From Salinibacterium sp. ZJ70 (GTDB taxonomy: Bacteria > Actinomycetota > Actinomycetes > Actinomycetales > Microbacteriaceae): a stretch of 64,000 nt of DNA. Below are positions 8,075 through 16,941 of the stretch, one piece after another. The notes below the pieces were generated by a model. That model saw only the letters and a list, made by a program, of their open reading frames with translations, searched no databases and had not been told where the DNA came from. The stretch spans positions 62,001-126,000 of the forward strand of contig NZ_CP061770.1 of NCBI RefSeq assembly GCF_011751865.2, written 5' to 3'. The position numbers and the translations under genes were made by a program. The first letter of the stretch is position 1, and the number at the start of each line of letters is the position of its first letter.

Positions 8075-9048
8075 TCCAGCCGCTGATCCGCCCCCGACGC
8101 CTGCGCCAGAGCGCGGCGTGGAGGCGGCTCGCGGCGGAGACGCGCATGGCTCCGGCGCAGCTCGTGCTGCCGATGTTCATCGCCGAGGGGGCGGATGAGG
8201 CTCGCCCGATCACGTCGATGCCGGGTGTCGTGCAGCACTCGCTCGACTCGTTCCGCGCGGAGCTGCACCGTGCCGCGTCCGCGGGCATCGGGGGAGTGAT
8301 GCTGTTCGGCGTGCCCGAGTCGAAGGACGCGATCGGTTCGGGGGCGACCGACCCGGACGGCATTCTCAATGTGGCGACCCGGGTGGCAGCTTCCGAGGTG
8401 GGCGATGCGCTCGTCGTGCAGACCGACCTGTGCCTCGACGAGTTCACCGACCATGGGCACTGCGGCGTGCTCGACACCGCGGGGCGCGTCGACAACGACG
8501 CGACGCTCGAGCGCTACCGCGACATGGCACTCGCGCAGGCGGAGGCAGGCTCCCAGCTCCTCGGGCTCTCGGGGATGATGGACGGCCAGACGGCGGCCGT
8601 GCGCGACGCCCTCGACAGCGCCGGGCGCACGGATGTGCCGATCCTCGCCTACGCGGCCAAGTACGCGTCCGCTTTCTACGGTCCGTTCCGCGACGCGGTG
8701 CAGTCCTCGCTCACGGGCGACCGCCGCACGTACCAGCTCGACTCGGCCAACCGCCGCGAGGGTGTGCGCGAGGCCGATCTCGACATCGCCGAGGGTGCCG
8801 ACATCGTGATGGTGAAGCCCGCGATGAGCTTCCTCGACGTGCTCGCGGATGTCGCCGCCGTCTCGCCGGTGCCCGTGTGGGCGTACCAGGTGAGCGGCGA
8901 GTACGCGATGATCGAGGCCGCCGCCCGCAACGGCTGGATCGACCGCGATCGCGCCGTCGATGAGGCGCTCGTCTCGATCGTCCGGGCGGGCGCAGACGCA
9001 GTGCTCACCTATGCCGCGCTCGACGTGGCCGAGAGGTGGTCCCGGTGA
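8071..9048 (+). CDS. hemB: Porphobilinogen synthase
   Basis: Condenses two 5-aminolevulinate molecules. The 325-residue protein has both Schiff-base lysines (K197 in AYAAKYAS, K249 in MVKPAMS). The metal loop reads [16 protein letters not shown]121 and C131 are present, but the middle cysteine of the classical zinc triad is D123, an intermediate between Zn and Mg type enzymes. The GTG at 8071 is chosen because it overlaps the hemD stop (GTGA); earlier in-frame starts lie within hemD. Confidence 0.94.
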   Translation: MIQPLIRPRRLRQSAAWRRLAAETRMAPAQLVLPMFIAEGADEARPITSMPGVVQHSLDSFRAELHRAASAGIGGVMLFGVPESKDAIGSGATDPDGILNVATRVAASEVGDALVVQTDLCLDEFTDHGHCGVLDTAGRVDNDATLERYRDMALAQAEAGSQLLGLSGMMDGQTAAVRDALDSAGRTDVPILAYAAKYASAFYGPFRDAVQSSLTGDRRTYQLDSANRREGVREADLDIAEGADIVMVKPAMSFLDVLADVAAVSPVPVWAYQVSGEYAMIEAAARNGWIDRDRAVDEALVSIVRAGADAVLTYAALDVAERWSR

Positions 9049-10361
9049 CCGACGGCAACGATCTCGCCTACGACCGCGCCCGCGCGGTGTTCCCCGGGGG
9101 CGTCAACTCCCCCGTGCGCGCGTTCGGCTCGGTGGGCGGCACGCCGCGCTTCCTCGTCTCGGCGCAGGGCGCGTACGTGACGGATGTCGACGGCCGCGAC
9201 TACGTCGACCTCGTCGCCTCGTGGGGTCCGGCGCTTCTCGGCCACGCGCATCCGGAGGTCGTGTCCGCGGTGCAGGAGGCGGCGGCGCGGGGGCTCTCGT
9301 TCGGGGCATCGACGCCCGCCGAGACGGAGCTCGCGGAACTCGTGCGCACCCGCCTCGGCACGGCAAGCGGCGTCGAGAAGCTGCGCCTCGTGTCGACCGG
9401 CACCGAGGCCACGATGACCGCCATCCGTCTCGCGCGCGGAGTGACGGGGCGCGACCTCGTGATCACGTTCGCGGGGCACTACCACGGCCACTCCGATGGC
9501 CTGCTGGCGGAAGCCGGCTCCGGCGTCGCGACGCAGGGACTGCCTGGTTCGGCTGGCGTGCCCGCACCGATCGCCGCGCAGACGCTCGTGCTGCCGTACA
9601 ACGACATCGATGCCGTGCGCACAGCGTTCCTCGCGCACCCGGGGCGCATCGCCGCGGTCATCACCGAGGCGGCGGGTGCCAACGCGGGGGTGCTCGCGCC
9701 CCAGCCGGGGTTCAACCGGGCGCTTCGCGAGCTCACCGAGGCCGACGGGGCGCTGCTCATCCTCGATGAGGTGCTCACCGGCTTCCGTGTCTCGGCCTCC
9801 GGATGGTGGGGTCTCGAGGGCGACGTCGAGGGCTGGGCTCCCGACCTGTTCACGTTCGGCAAGGTCATCGGTGGCGGGATGCCGCTCGCCGCGCTCGGAG
9901 GGCGCTCCGCGGTCATGGATCAGCTCGCGCCGCTCGGGCCCGTCTATCAGGCAGGCACTCTCAGCGGGAACCCGCTCGCCGTGACCGCGGGCCTCACGAC
10001 GCTGCGGCTGGCCGATGCGGCGGTCTACGCCCACGTCGACGCCGCGGCCGACGCCGTGGCGTCAGCCGTTGCGGACGCGCTCGCCGCGGAGGGCGTGGAC
10101 CATGTGATCTCGCGTGCAGGCAGCCTGTTCTCGATCGCGTTCCGCACGGATCCGGTGCGCGACTACGCCGACGCGAAAGCGCAGGACACGTGGCGGTACC
10201 CGCCGTTCTTCCATGCGCTGCTGGATCAGGGCGTCTCAGCGCCGCCGAGCGTATTCGAGGCGTGGTTCCTCACGGCTGCGCACGATGAGGCCGCCCTCGA
10301 TCGCATCCGCGAGGCGCTTCCCGCCGCGGCCCGCGCCGCGGCGCACGCGACGCCGCTCTAG
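9045..10361 (+). CDS. hemL: Glutamate-1-semialdehyde 2,1-aminomutase
   Basis: PLP enzyme that converts the HemA product to 5-aminolevulinate. The 438-residue protein has the PLP lysine in [11 protein letters not shown] (K273) and the signature LDEVLTGFR before it. The GTG at 9045 overlaps the hemB stop (GTGA) and gives [10 protein letters not shown]; a GTG 9 nt earlier is also in frame but less likely. It ends the cluster. Its stop TAG and the stop of the convergent DUF1304 gene share the sequence CTAG, with no terminator hairpin between. Confidence 0.94.
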   Translation: MTDGNDLAYDRARAVFPGGVNSPVRAFGSVGGTPRFLVSAQGAYVTDVDGRDYVDLVASWGPALLGHAHPEVVSAVQEAAARGLSFGASTPAETELAELVRTRLGTASGVEKLRLVSTGTEATMTAIRLARGVTGRDLVITFAGHYHGHSDGLLAEAGSGVATQGLPGSAGVPAPIAAQTLVLPYNDIDAVRTAFLAHPGRIAAVITEAAGANAGVLAPQPGFNRALRELTEADGALLILDEVLTGFRVSASGWWGLEGDVEGWAPDLFTFGKVIGGGMPLAALGGRSAVMDQLAPLGPVYQAGTLSGNPLAVTAGLTTLRLADAAVYAHVDAAADAVASAVADALAAEGVDHVISRAGSLFSIAFRTDPVRDYADAKAQDTWRYPPFFHALLDQGVSAPPSVFEAWFLTAAHDEAALDRIREALPAAARAAAHATPL

Positions 10362-10759
10362 ACGAGATCCGCGAGCTCGATGCCGAGCAGCACGACGGCG
10401 ATGAGCGGCGCGGCACCCTGCACGAGCGCAGCGCGCGCCATCCGTCCGTTCGCCGTCACCAGAACAAGCGCCGCAAGCGCCATGCACAGGCAGGTGAACA
10501 TCGTCAGCACGAGACCCGCGATGCGCGGCTCCGACCACGCGAGCACGAGCCCCGCGAAGGTGCCGAGGGCGAGGAACAGGTTGTAGAACCCCTGGTTGTA
10601 GGCCATCGAGCGCAGCGTCTCGGCTTCGGCTTCCGACGTCACCCCGAAGGTGCGTCGCACGCTCGGCCGCCCCCACAGCAGGCTCTCGAGAGCCCAGATG
10701 CACACGTGGATCAGGGCCGCGAGGGCCGCGAAGATGGTGCCGACGACGAGAAGCGTCAT
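10358..10759 (-). CDS. DUF1304 family membrane protein
   Basis: A 133-residue protein with four hydrophobic segments and the DUF1304 signature: E in the second half of helix 1 (IWALESLLW) and the [15 protein letters not shown] motif. Function unknown. It converges on hemL with a 4-nt overlap of the stop codons. AACACT lies 6 nt before the ATG and no Shine-Dalgarno is seen, so it may be leaderless. Confidence 0.85.
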   Translation of the reverse strand: MTLLVVGTIFAALAALIHVCIWALESLLWGRPSVRRTFGVTSEAEAETLRSMAYNQGFYNLFLALGTFAGLVLAWSEPRIAGLVLTMFTCLCMALAALVLVTANGRMARAALVQGAAPLIAVVLLGIELADLV

Positions 10760-10777
10760 GGGCTCAGTGTTCCACGG

Positions 10778-11761
10778 TCACATGGTGGGCGCTACGGACA
10801 CAGCGATGCGTCCGCGGGTGTCTCCGGTGAGGATGCGGGTCGCCCAGAGCTGCACCTCTTCGAGCGGGACCGTCTCGGTGAGCGAGTCGAGCAGCCCGAG
10901 GTCGAGGTCGCGTTCCAGACGCTTCCAGACCCGCTCGCGCGTGACGAGCGGCGCCTCCACCGAGTTGACGCCCGCGAGCGTGACGCCGCGCAGGATGAAC
11001 GGCAGGACCGTCGTATGCAGGTCGGTGCTCTCGACGAGACCGCACGCCGCGACCGCTCCGCCGTAGCGGGTCTGGGCGAGGAGGCTCGCGAGCGTCGTCC
11101 CGCCGACGACATCGATGGCCCCCGCCCACCGGCTCGCCTGCAGCGGCTTGCCCGTCTGCTGCAGCTCAGCGCGGTCGATCAGATCGGCGGCTCCGAGGCG
11201 CTGCAGGTAGCCGCGGTCGTCGGGGTGGCCGGTCGCCGCCACCACACGCCGGCCGGCTTCGGCCAACAGCATCACGGCGACGGAGCCGACGCCGCCCGTG
11301 GCGCCCGTGACGACGACGTCGCCGTCGGGGATGCCTGCCGCCTCGAGGGCGAGAACGGCCTGAGCGGCCGTGAAGCCCGCGGTGCCGATCGCGGCGGCGC
11401 GAGCCATGCCGAGCTTCGCCGGCACCCGCACGAGGTGCTCGGAGGGCACCCGGGCGCGCTCACTGTAACCGCCGTTGCGGGTCTCGCCGAGGCCGGCGCC
11501 GGTGAGCACGACCTCGTCGCCCGCGCTCCAGCGGGGGTCGGAGGACTCCCGCACGGTTCCGACGACGTCGATGCCGGGGATGAGCGGCGAGATGCGCGCC
11601 ACTCCGCGGTCGCCGCGCAGGGCGAGGCCGTCCTTGTAGTTGAGGCTCGAGTACGCGACGTCGATGAGCACGTCGCCCTCGCCGAGCTGATCATCCGCGA
11701 GATCGACGAAGTCGACCGTCACGCCCTCATCCGAGCGGGTCATCTGCAGTGCGCGCGTCAT
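10778..11761 (-). CDS. MDR-type zinc-independent reductase (YhdH/AcuI-like)
   Basis: A 327-residue medium-chain dehydrogenase/reductase of the quinone-oxidoreductase class. It has the SSLNYKDGLAL N-terminal motif typical of the YhdH/AcuI (acrylyl-CoA reductase) subgroup, a Rossmann motif VTGATGGVGSVAVMLL and no structural-zinc cysteine cluster. The natural substrate cannot be read from sequence. Its ATG overlaps the stop of the upstream metal-transporter permease (ATGA, 11758-11761), so it is probably translated as the last gene of that transporter operon. Confidence 0.85.
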   Translation of the reverse strand: MTRALQMTRSDEGVTVDFVDLADDQLGEGDVLIDVAYSSLNYKDGLALRGDRGVARISPLIPGIDVVGTVRESSDPRWSAGDEVVLTGAGLGETRNGGYSERARVPSEHLVRVPAKLGMARAAAIGTAGFTAAQAVLALEAAGIPDGDVVVTGATGGVGSVAVMLLAEAGRRVVAATGHPDDRGYLQRLGAADLIDRAELQQTGKPLQASRWAGAIDVVGGTTLASLLAQTRYGGAVAACGLVESTDLHTTVLPFILRGVTLAGVNSVEAPLVTRERVWKRLERDLDLGLLDSLTETVPLEEVQLWATRILTGDTRGRIAVSVAPTM

Positions 11762-12624
11762 GCCCCCACGATAGCCGCGCGTCTGCGCGGCCGACCCGTG
11801 GATCCGGTGCGTCTCAGCGGACTCACGAGCCAGACGACGGCGAACACCGCGCCCTGCACGACGACCACGAGGGGGCCGGATGCGGTGTCCCACCAGAAGC
11901 TCAGATAGATGCCCACGACCGCCGCGGCGGCCGCGATGATCGGCGCGATCACGAGCATCCGCCCGAACCGGTCGGTGAGCAGGCGCGCGGTTGCGCCCGG
12001 GATGACGAGCATCGCGACCACGAGGATGACGCCCGCGACCTGCAGGGCGACGACTGCGGTTGCCGCGAGCACCGCGAGCAGCAGAGCACGCAGGCGCCCC
12101 GGCGAGAGCCCGATCGCGAAGGCGTGCTGCGCGTCGAACGCATAGAGGGTCAGGTCGCGGCGCTTCACGATGACGGTCACGGCGACCGCGGCCGAGAGCA
12201 GCCCGATCTGCAGCAGGTCCGCATTCGAGACACCCAGCACATCGCCGAAGATGATGTGCTGCAGATCGGTCTGGCTGGGGATCACGGAGATGAGCACGAG
12301 GCCGCTGGCGAACATCGTCGTGAAGACGATGCCCATCGCCGCGTCCTCTTTCACGCGACTGCGGTCGCGGATGACGCCGATCGCCCCGACCGCCACGAAA
12401 CCGGCGATGAGCGCCCCGACGGCGAACGGCAGCCCCACGATCGAGGCCACCACGACCCCCGGCAGCACGGCGTGCGAGACCGCGTCGCCCATGAGCGACC
12501 AGCCGATGAGCACGAGCCAGCACGACAGCAGCGCGCACACCGCGGCGGCGACCGTCGCGGCACCGAGCGCACGGAGCACGAAGTCGTACTGCAGCGGATC
12601 GAGCAGGAGGTCGAGAGGATTCAC
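11758..12624 (-). CDS. Metal ABC transporter permease (Mn/Zn/Fe family)
   Basis: A 288-residue ABC-3 family integral membrane protein with about eight hydrophobic segments. The cytoplasmic-loop motif SLMGDAVSHAVLPGVV is characteristic of the ZnuB/MntB/SitC family. It starts at a GTG that overlaps the stop of the ATPase gene (GTGA) and its own stop overlaps the downstream reductase. It forms the channel of the transporter with the ATPase and the lipoprotein upstream. Confidence 0.92.
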   Translation of the reverse strand: MNPLDLLLDPLQYDFVLRALGAATVAAAVCALLSCWLVLIGWSLMGDAVSHAVLPGVVVASIVGLPFAVGALIAGFVAVGAIGVIRDRSRVKEDAAMGIVFTTMFASGLVLISVIPSQTDLQHIIFGDVLGVSNADLLQIGLLSAAVAVTVIVKRRDLTLYAFDAQHAFAIGLSPGRLRALLLAVLAATAVVALQVAGVILVVAMLVIPGATARLLTDRFGRMLVIAPIIAAAAAVVGIYLSFWWDTASGPLVVVVQGAVFAVVWLVSPLRRTGSTGRPRRRAAIVGA

Positions 12625-13349
12625 GGCGCCTCCTCCAATCCGAATGCGCGCGAGAGACGCTCCGGGCGGAGAGCCTCGGCGGTGGGGCCCGTGAACAGGA
12701 TGCGCCGCAGCAGCAGGGCCACCTCGTCGGCGAGCTCGGGGAGCATGTGCAGATCGTGCGTCGAGACGAGCACGGCGGCGCCGTCGGAGGCGAGCTCACG
12801 CACGACCGCGGTGATGAGCGCCTCGGAGCGCTTGTCGACGCCGGTGAACGGCTCGTCGAGCAGCAGGATGCGCGCCTCCTGCGCGATCGCCCGCGCGAGG
12901 AAGGCGCGCTGGCGCTGCCCCCCGGAGAGCGCCCCGATGGGACGGTCGGCGAGCTCCGTGAGCTGCACCCGGTCGAGGGCGACGCGCACGGCCTCGCGGT
13001 CGGCGGCGCGCGGCCTCCGGGTGATGCCGAGGTGGGCGTACCGGCCCATCATGACGACCTCCGCGACCGACACCGGGAAGTCGTGGTCGACCCCGGCATC
13101 CTGCGCCACATACGCGACCATGCCGCTCGCACGCGCCGCCCGGGGTGTGCCGCCGTCGACCTGCACCGAGCCGTGCAGCGGCGCAAGCTGGCCGAGCACG
13201 GTGCGGAACAGCGTCGACTTGCCGGAGCCGTTCATGCCCACAAGGCCCGTCACCTGGCCCCACGGAACGTCGAGCGTCGCGCCGTCGAGAGCGACGACCT
13301 CGCCGTAGCTCACGTGCACATCCTCGATGCGGATGGCGGGGGTGCTCAT
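12621..13349 (-). CDS. Metal ABC transporter ATP-binding protein
   Basis: A 242-residue ABC ATPase with Walker A GMNGSGKST (residues 38-46), signature LSGGQ (141-145), Walker B ILLLDEP (161-167) and the H-loop STHD. It belongs with the adjacent permease and substrate-binding lipoprotein. The ATG at 13349 overlaps the stop of the lipoprotein gene (ATGA). A longer in-frame extension upstream is rejected because it runs antiparallel within the lipoprotein gene. Confidence 0.93.
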   Translation of the reverse strand: MSTPAIRIEDVHVSYGEVVALDGATLDVPWGQVTGLVGMNGSGKSTLFRTVLGQLAPLHGSVQVDGGTPRAARASGMVAYVAQDAGVDHDFPVSVAEVVMMGRYAHLGITRRPRAADREAVRVALDRVQLTELADRPIGALSGGQRQRAFLARAIAQEARILLLDEPFTGVDKRSEALITAVVRELASDGAAVLVSTHDLHMLPELADEVALLLRRILFTGPTAEALRPERLSRAFGLEEAP

Positions 13350-14272
13350 GAGCGGCTCGTCGCCAGGGCGCCCGCGATGAGCGAGACGTCGTGTCGGATG
13401 AGGTCGAGGTAGGTGGGGACGGGGCCGTCCGGCTCCGAGAGCGAGTCGACGTACAGGACCCCGCCGAACTCCGCATCCGTCGCCTCGACGACCTGGCGCA
13501 TGGCGCGGTCCGACACCGTCGATTCGCAGAACACTGCGCGCACGTCGTGCTCGTCGACCGCGTCGATGACCCGGGCGACGCGCTGCGGGGTGGCCTGTGA
13601 CTCGGCGTTCACGGGCCACAGGTACAGCTCCTCGAGCCCGGCGTCGCGGGCGAGGTAGGAGAAGGCCCCCTCGCACGTGACGAGCGCGCGCTGATTCGCG
13701 GGGAGGCCATCCAGGGCGCTCACGAGCTCGTCGTGCAGGGTGCGCAGTTCGGCTGTGTAGCGCGCGCTGTTGGCGGCGAAGTCGCCCGCATGCTCGGGCA
13801 CGAGCTCGGTGAGGGCCGCGGCGATGTTGGCGACGTAGGTCTCCGCGGCGACGGGGCTCATCCAGGCGTGCGGGTTGGGGGCACCAGCGTAGGCGTCCGA
13901 GGCGATGTCGATCGGCTCGATGCCCTCGGTGACGGTCACGTGCGGGGCGTCGATCCGATCGGTGAACTGCGCGAACCATGCCCCGAGCCCGAGTCCGTTG
14001 TCGAGGATGAGCTGGGCACCGGACGCGCGGCGGATGTCGCCGGGGGTCGGCGAGTAGCCGTGGATCTCGGCGCCGACCTTCGTGATCGACTCGACGCGCA
14101 CATGGTCGCCCGCGACGTTGCGGGCCATGTCGGCGATGACCGTGAAGGTCGCGAGCACGAGGGGGCGGTCGTCCTCCGGTGCGGCGTCGGAGGGCGCGCA
14201 GGCCGAGAGCGAGGTCGCGAGCACGACCCCGGTGAGCAGCGCGACGACCCTGTGGCGCACATTTTTCGGCAT
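13346..14272 (-). CDS. Manganese/iron-type ABC substrate-binding lipoprotein
   Basis: A 308-residue cluster A-I binding protein. The N-terminus is a lipoprotein signal with lipobox LSAC (C25). The four metal ligands can be placed as H71 (EIHGY), H135 (NPHAWMSP), E201 (CEGAFSY) and D276 (YVDSLSE). Glu at the third position and no His-rich loop favour Mn or Fe over Zn. ATG 14272 has no Shine-Dalgarno but TAATTT lies exactly 6 nt upstream, so the mRNA is probably leaderless. The start codon lies inside a 22-bp perfect palindrome. Confidence 0.92.
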   Translation of the reverse strand: MPKNVRHRVVALLTGVVLATSLSACAPSDAAPEDDRPLVLATFTVIADMARNVAGDHVRVESITKVGAEIHGYSPTPGDIRRASGAQLILDNGLGLGAWFAQFTDRIDAPHVTVTEGIEPIDIASDAYAGAPNPHAWMSPVAAETYVANIAAALTELVPEHAGDFAANSARYTAELRTLHDELVSALDGLPANQRALVTCEGAFSYLARDAGLEELYLWPVNAESQATPQRVARVIDAVDEHDVRAVFCESTVSDRAMRQVVEATDAEFGGVLYVDSLSEPDGPVPTYLDLIRHDVSLIAGALATSRS

Positions 14273-14284
14273 GCCGAAAAATTA
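14261..14284 (-). promoter_or_regulatory. Operator palindrome over leaderless promoter of the metal transporter
   Basis: Positions 14261-14282 form a perfect 22-bp palindrome with half-site ATTTTTCGGCA. It contains the lipoprotein start codon (14270-14272) and overlaps the candidate -10 TAATTT (14279-14284). A regulator bound here would cover the -10 and the transcription start. Size, symmetry and target suggest a DtxR/MntR-type metalloregulator; that assignment is an inference. No such regulator gene is in the window. Confidence 0.75.
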
Positions 14285-14320
14285 GCAGAGGCCCGGGGGA
14301 GGTGGGCAGTCTCGTGCACA

Positions 14321-14367
14321 GAAAACGACGAAGCCCGCGGGCTCCCGGTGGGGGAGCGCCGCGGGCT
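14321..14367 (-). terminator. Rho-independent terminator after pfkA
   Basis: Arms AGCCCGCGG (14332-14340) and CCGCGGGCT (14359-14367) enclose a second stem GCTCCC/GGGAGC. Read leftwards the hairpin is followed by TTCGTCGTTTTC, a T-rich tail. It separates pfkA from the metal-transporter operon. Confidence 0.8.
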
Positions 14368-14389
14368 CGAGTCGTTGCAGCCGCAGGGC

Positions 14390-15415
14390 TCAGCCGAAGA
14401 GGATCGCCGCCTCGTCGTAGCGCGACTGCGGAACGGTCTTCAGGCGGCCGAGGGCGTCCTCGAACGGGACCGTCACGATCTGAGTGCCGCGAAGCGCCAC
14501 CATCTTGCCCCACTGGCCCTCGAGGGCCAGGTCGAGCACGGCCATGCCGTAGCGCGTCGCGAGAACGCGGTCGTACGCCGTCGGCGTGCCGCCGCGCTGG
14601 ATGTGGCCGAGCGTCGTCGCGCGCGTCTCGATGCCGGTGCGCTCCTCGATCTCGGGGGCGAGCATGTCGCCGATGCCGCCGAGGCGCGGGCGCCCGAACG
14701 CATCCAGTCCGCGCTCCGAGAACGCGTCATCCATCGTGTCGAGCTGGAAGCCCTCCGCGACGACGACGAGCGGCGCGCGACCACGGGCACGGGCGCTCTG
14801 CACGTGCTCGCAGATCTCCTCCATGCTCGTCTTGCGCTCGGGGATGAGGATGACGTGCGCACCCGCGGCCATGCCGGAGTGCAGGGCGATCCAGCCGACG
14901 TGGCGACCCATGACCTCGGCCACCATGCAGCGGCCGTGCGAGTCGCCCGTGGTGCGCAGGCGATCCATCGCCTCGGTCGCGATCTGCACCGCGGTGTCGA
15001 AGCCGAAGGTGTAGTCGGTGGCCGAGAGGTCGTTGTCGACCGTCTTCGGCACGCCCACGATCTGCACGCCCTCGTCGGTGAGGCGCTTCGCGGCCGCGAG
15101 GGTGCCCTCGCCGCCGATCGCGATCACGGCGTCCATGCCCGACTCGGACATGACCTCCTTGACGCGCTGCACGCCGCCGAACTCGAACGGGTTGGTGCGC
15201 GAGGAGCCGAGGATCGTGCCGCCCTGCTTCGAGATGCCCATCACCTGGGGGCGCCCGAGAGGCTGAAGATCGGCCTGGACGAGACCGCGCCAACCATCGC
15301 GGATCCCGACGAACTCGACGTCGTCGTGCTGGGTGATGCCCTTGAGCACCGTGCCGCGGATGACCGCGTTGAGGCCGGGACAGTCGCCACCGCTAGTGAG
15401 GATTCCGATTTTCAC
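14390..15415 (-). CDS. pfkA: 6-phosphofructokinase
   Basis: A 341-residue phosphofructokinase of the PfkA superfamily. It has GGDCPGLNAVIR at the nucleotide site, GGEGT with G104 (the position that favours ATP over pyrophosphate when glycine) and PKTVDNDL with K124 (the residue usual in pyrophosphate enzymes and in the actinobacterial ATP group). The best reading is an ATP-dependent enzyme of the mixed actinobacterial subgroup. The GTG at 15415 gives the standard MKIGILTSGG start; GATGAT lies 6 nt upstream, a weak leaderless signal. Confidence 0.92.
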   Translation of the reverse strand: MKIGILTSGGDCPGLNAVIRGTVLKGITQHDDVEFVGIRDGWRGLVQADLQPLGRPQVMGISKQGGTILGSSRTNPFEFGGVQRVKEVMSESGMDAVIAIGGEGTLAAAKRLTDEGVQIVGVPKTVDNDLSATDYTFGFDTAVQIATEAMDRLRTTGDSHGRCMVAEVMGRHVGWIALHSGMAAGAHVILIPERKTSMEEICEHVQSARARGRAPLVVVAEGFQLDTMDDAFSERGLDAFGRPRLGGIGDMLAPEIEERTGIETRATTLGHIQRGGTPTAYDRVLATRYGMAVLDLALEGQWGKMVALRGTQIVTVPFEDALGRLKTVPQSRYDEAAILFG

Positions 15416-15494
15416 GGACTCATCATCCCCTATTTCCTGTGAAGACGGGTGCGCGGAGTATCCCTCACTCGCTAGAGTGCGGCGTGGCCGGGGA

Positions 15495-15500
15495 TATCCT
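15495..15500 (+). promoter_or_regulatory. Candidate -10 (TATCCT) for the DUF4190 gene
   Basis: TATCCT lies 29 nt before the ATG at 15530, giving a short leader that contains the AAGGAG ribosome-binding site (15520-15525). No clear -35 is visible. Confidence 0.4.
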
Positions 15501-15529
15501 CGCCACCACCACCGCTCCGAAGGAGAATC

Positions 15530-15871
15530 ATGACCGATCCGAACGCCACCCCCGTGGCCCCCACCGCCCCCGCCGGCGCGCCCGCCGCCGTACCCGGCAA
15601 GACGCTCGGCATCGTCGGCCTCATCCTCAGCATTGTCGCCGCGATCGTCGGCCTCATCATCAGCATCGTCGCGCTGCGCCAGTCGAAGAAGGCCGGGTAC
15701 GGCAATGGCCCCGCCGTCGCGGGCATCGTCATCGGCATCTTGGGCACCATCGGATGGATCCTCTTCTGGGCCCTCATCGGCGTGGGCCTCGTGTTCGCCG
15801 CCCAGACGTGCGGCGACCTCGGTCCTGGTGAGTACGTTCTCGAGAACGGCACCGCGATCACCTGCCGCTGA
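15530..15871 (+). CDS. DUF4190-type small membrane protein
   Basis: A 113-residue protein: Pro/Ala-rich N-terminus of about 22 residues, then two hydrophobic helices separated by a short basic loop (LRQSKKAGYGNGPAVAG), as in DUF4190 proteins, and a short extracytoplasmic tail with two cysteines. Function unknown. The start is supported by AAGGAG 4 nt upstream. A hairpin follows the stop. Confidence 0.8.
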   Translation: MTDPNATPVAPTAPAGAPAAVPGKTLGIVGLILSIVAAIVGLIISIVALRQSKKAGYGNGPAVAGIVIGILGTIGWILFWALIGVGLVFAAQTCGDLGPGEYVLENGTAITCR

Positions 15872-15884
15872 GCTTCGCACTCGT

Positions 15885-15917
15885 GAGAGGCCGGGGCGCT
15901 CATCGCCTCGGCCTCTC
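15885..15917 (+). terminator. Hairpin terminator after the DUF4190 gene
   Basis: A 14-bp stem (GAGAGGCCGGGGCG with its complement, one G-T pair) closes a short loop 14 nt after the stop codon. There is no T-run, as is common in high-GC genomes. Confidence 0.6.
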
Positions 15918-15961
15918 GCCGTTCGGGCTGGCTGTCAGAGCGCCCAGCTAGCCTGGCCGCG

Positions 15962-16870
15962 ATGGACCCGATCACGACCCGCTACGCGCCCGCCGCGCCG
16001 GTGTCGCTGCGTCTCGTGATCGGACACCTCGCGCAGGGACGCGGCGACCCCACCGTGCAGCGCACCCCCGAAGGCTGGTGGCTCACCATGCGGCTCGCGA
16101 CGGGGGCCGCGACGCTGCTCCTGCGCGAACGCCCCGACAGCATCGAAGCGACAGCGTGGGGCGATGGCGCCGCCGAGGCGATCGACGGTGTGCCGCGACT
16201 CCTCGGGGCCCACGATGACCTCGACGGGTTCGACGCTTCCCGGCATCCGCTCATCGCCCGCCTCCATCACGAGACCCCGGGGCTCCGCCTCGGCGGCACG
16301 GGTCGCGTGCTGCCTGCCCTCGTTCCGAGCGTGCTCGGGCAGAAGGTCACCGCCATGGAGGCCAAGCGCGCGTGGCGCATCCTCGTGAGCCGCCACGGCG
16401 ACCCGGCCCCGGGCCCCGCACCGCTCGGCATGCGCGTGCTGCCCACGCCCGACACCTGGAAGCGCATCCCCTCCTGGGAGTGGCATACGGCCGCCGTCGG
16501 TCCGCAGCGATCCGACACCCTCATGCGGGTGTTCGCCGTGGGCTCCGCGATCGCCCGGTGCGACCGACTGGATTCCGCGGAGAGCGCGCGCCGACTGGCC
16601 TCGATCCACGGCATCGGACGCTGGACGGTCGCCGAGACCCTGCAGCGTTCGCACGGCGATCCGGATGCCGTCAGCTACGGCGATCTGCACATCTGCAAGC
16701 GGGTGGGAACCGCCCTCATCGGAGAGCGCGTCGACGACGACGGAATGATGGAGCTGCTCGAACCGTGGCGGGGCCACCGCCAGCGGGTGGTTCGGCTCAT
16801 CACGATCGCGGGCATCGACTACCAACGCCACGCCCCGCGCCTCACGATCCCCGACCACCGCGCCCGCTGA
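15962..16870 (+). CDS. DNA-3-methyladenine glycosylase (AlkA-like, HhH-GPD)
   Basis: A 302-residue base-excision-repair glycosylase. The helix-hairpin-helix is at about 214-227 (SIHGIGRWTVAETL), followed by the catalytic aspartate in SYGDLHI (D241). The N-terminal half matches the AlkA-type beta domain. It probably removes alkylated purines. TAGCCT lies 7 nt before the ATG, with no Shine-Dalgarno, so the mRNA may be leaderless. Confidence 0.88.
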   Translation: MDPITTRYAPAAPVSLRLVIGHLAQGRGDPTVQRTPEGWWLTMRLATGAATLLLRERPDSIEATAWGDGAAEAIDGVPRLLGAHDDLDGFDASRHPLIARLHHETPGLRLGGTGRVLPALVPSVLGQKVTAMEAKRAWRILVSRHGDPAPGPAPLGMRVLPTPDTWKRIPSWEWHTAAVGPQRSDTLMRVFAVGSAIARCDRLDSAESARRLASIHGIGRWTVAETLQRSHGDPDAVSYGDLHICKRVGTALIGERVDDDGMMELLEPWRGHRQRVVRLITIAGIDYQRHAPRLTIPDHRAR

Positions 16871-16941
16871 GCGCTCGGGGCGGTTGTGTCGATCGTCAAC
16901 GATTGGGCGGCCCCGGCTGCGTCGATCTAACGTGGACCCTC

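Noticed and set aside
10778..14513. Long fused minus-strand frames joining transporter ATPase, reductase and upstream sequence
   Set aside because: The in-frame extensions lie antiparallel or out of frame within neighbouring genes; family-typical N-termini and ATGA/GTGA overlaps fix the real starts.
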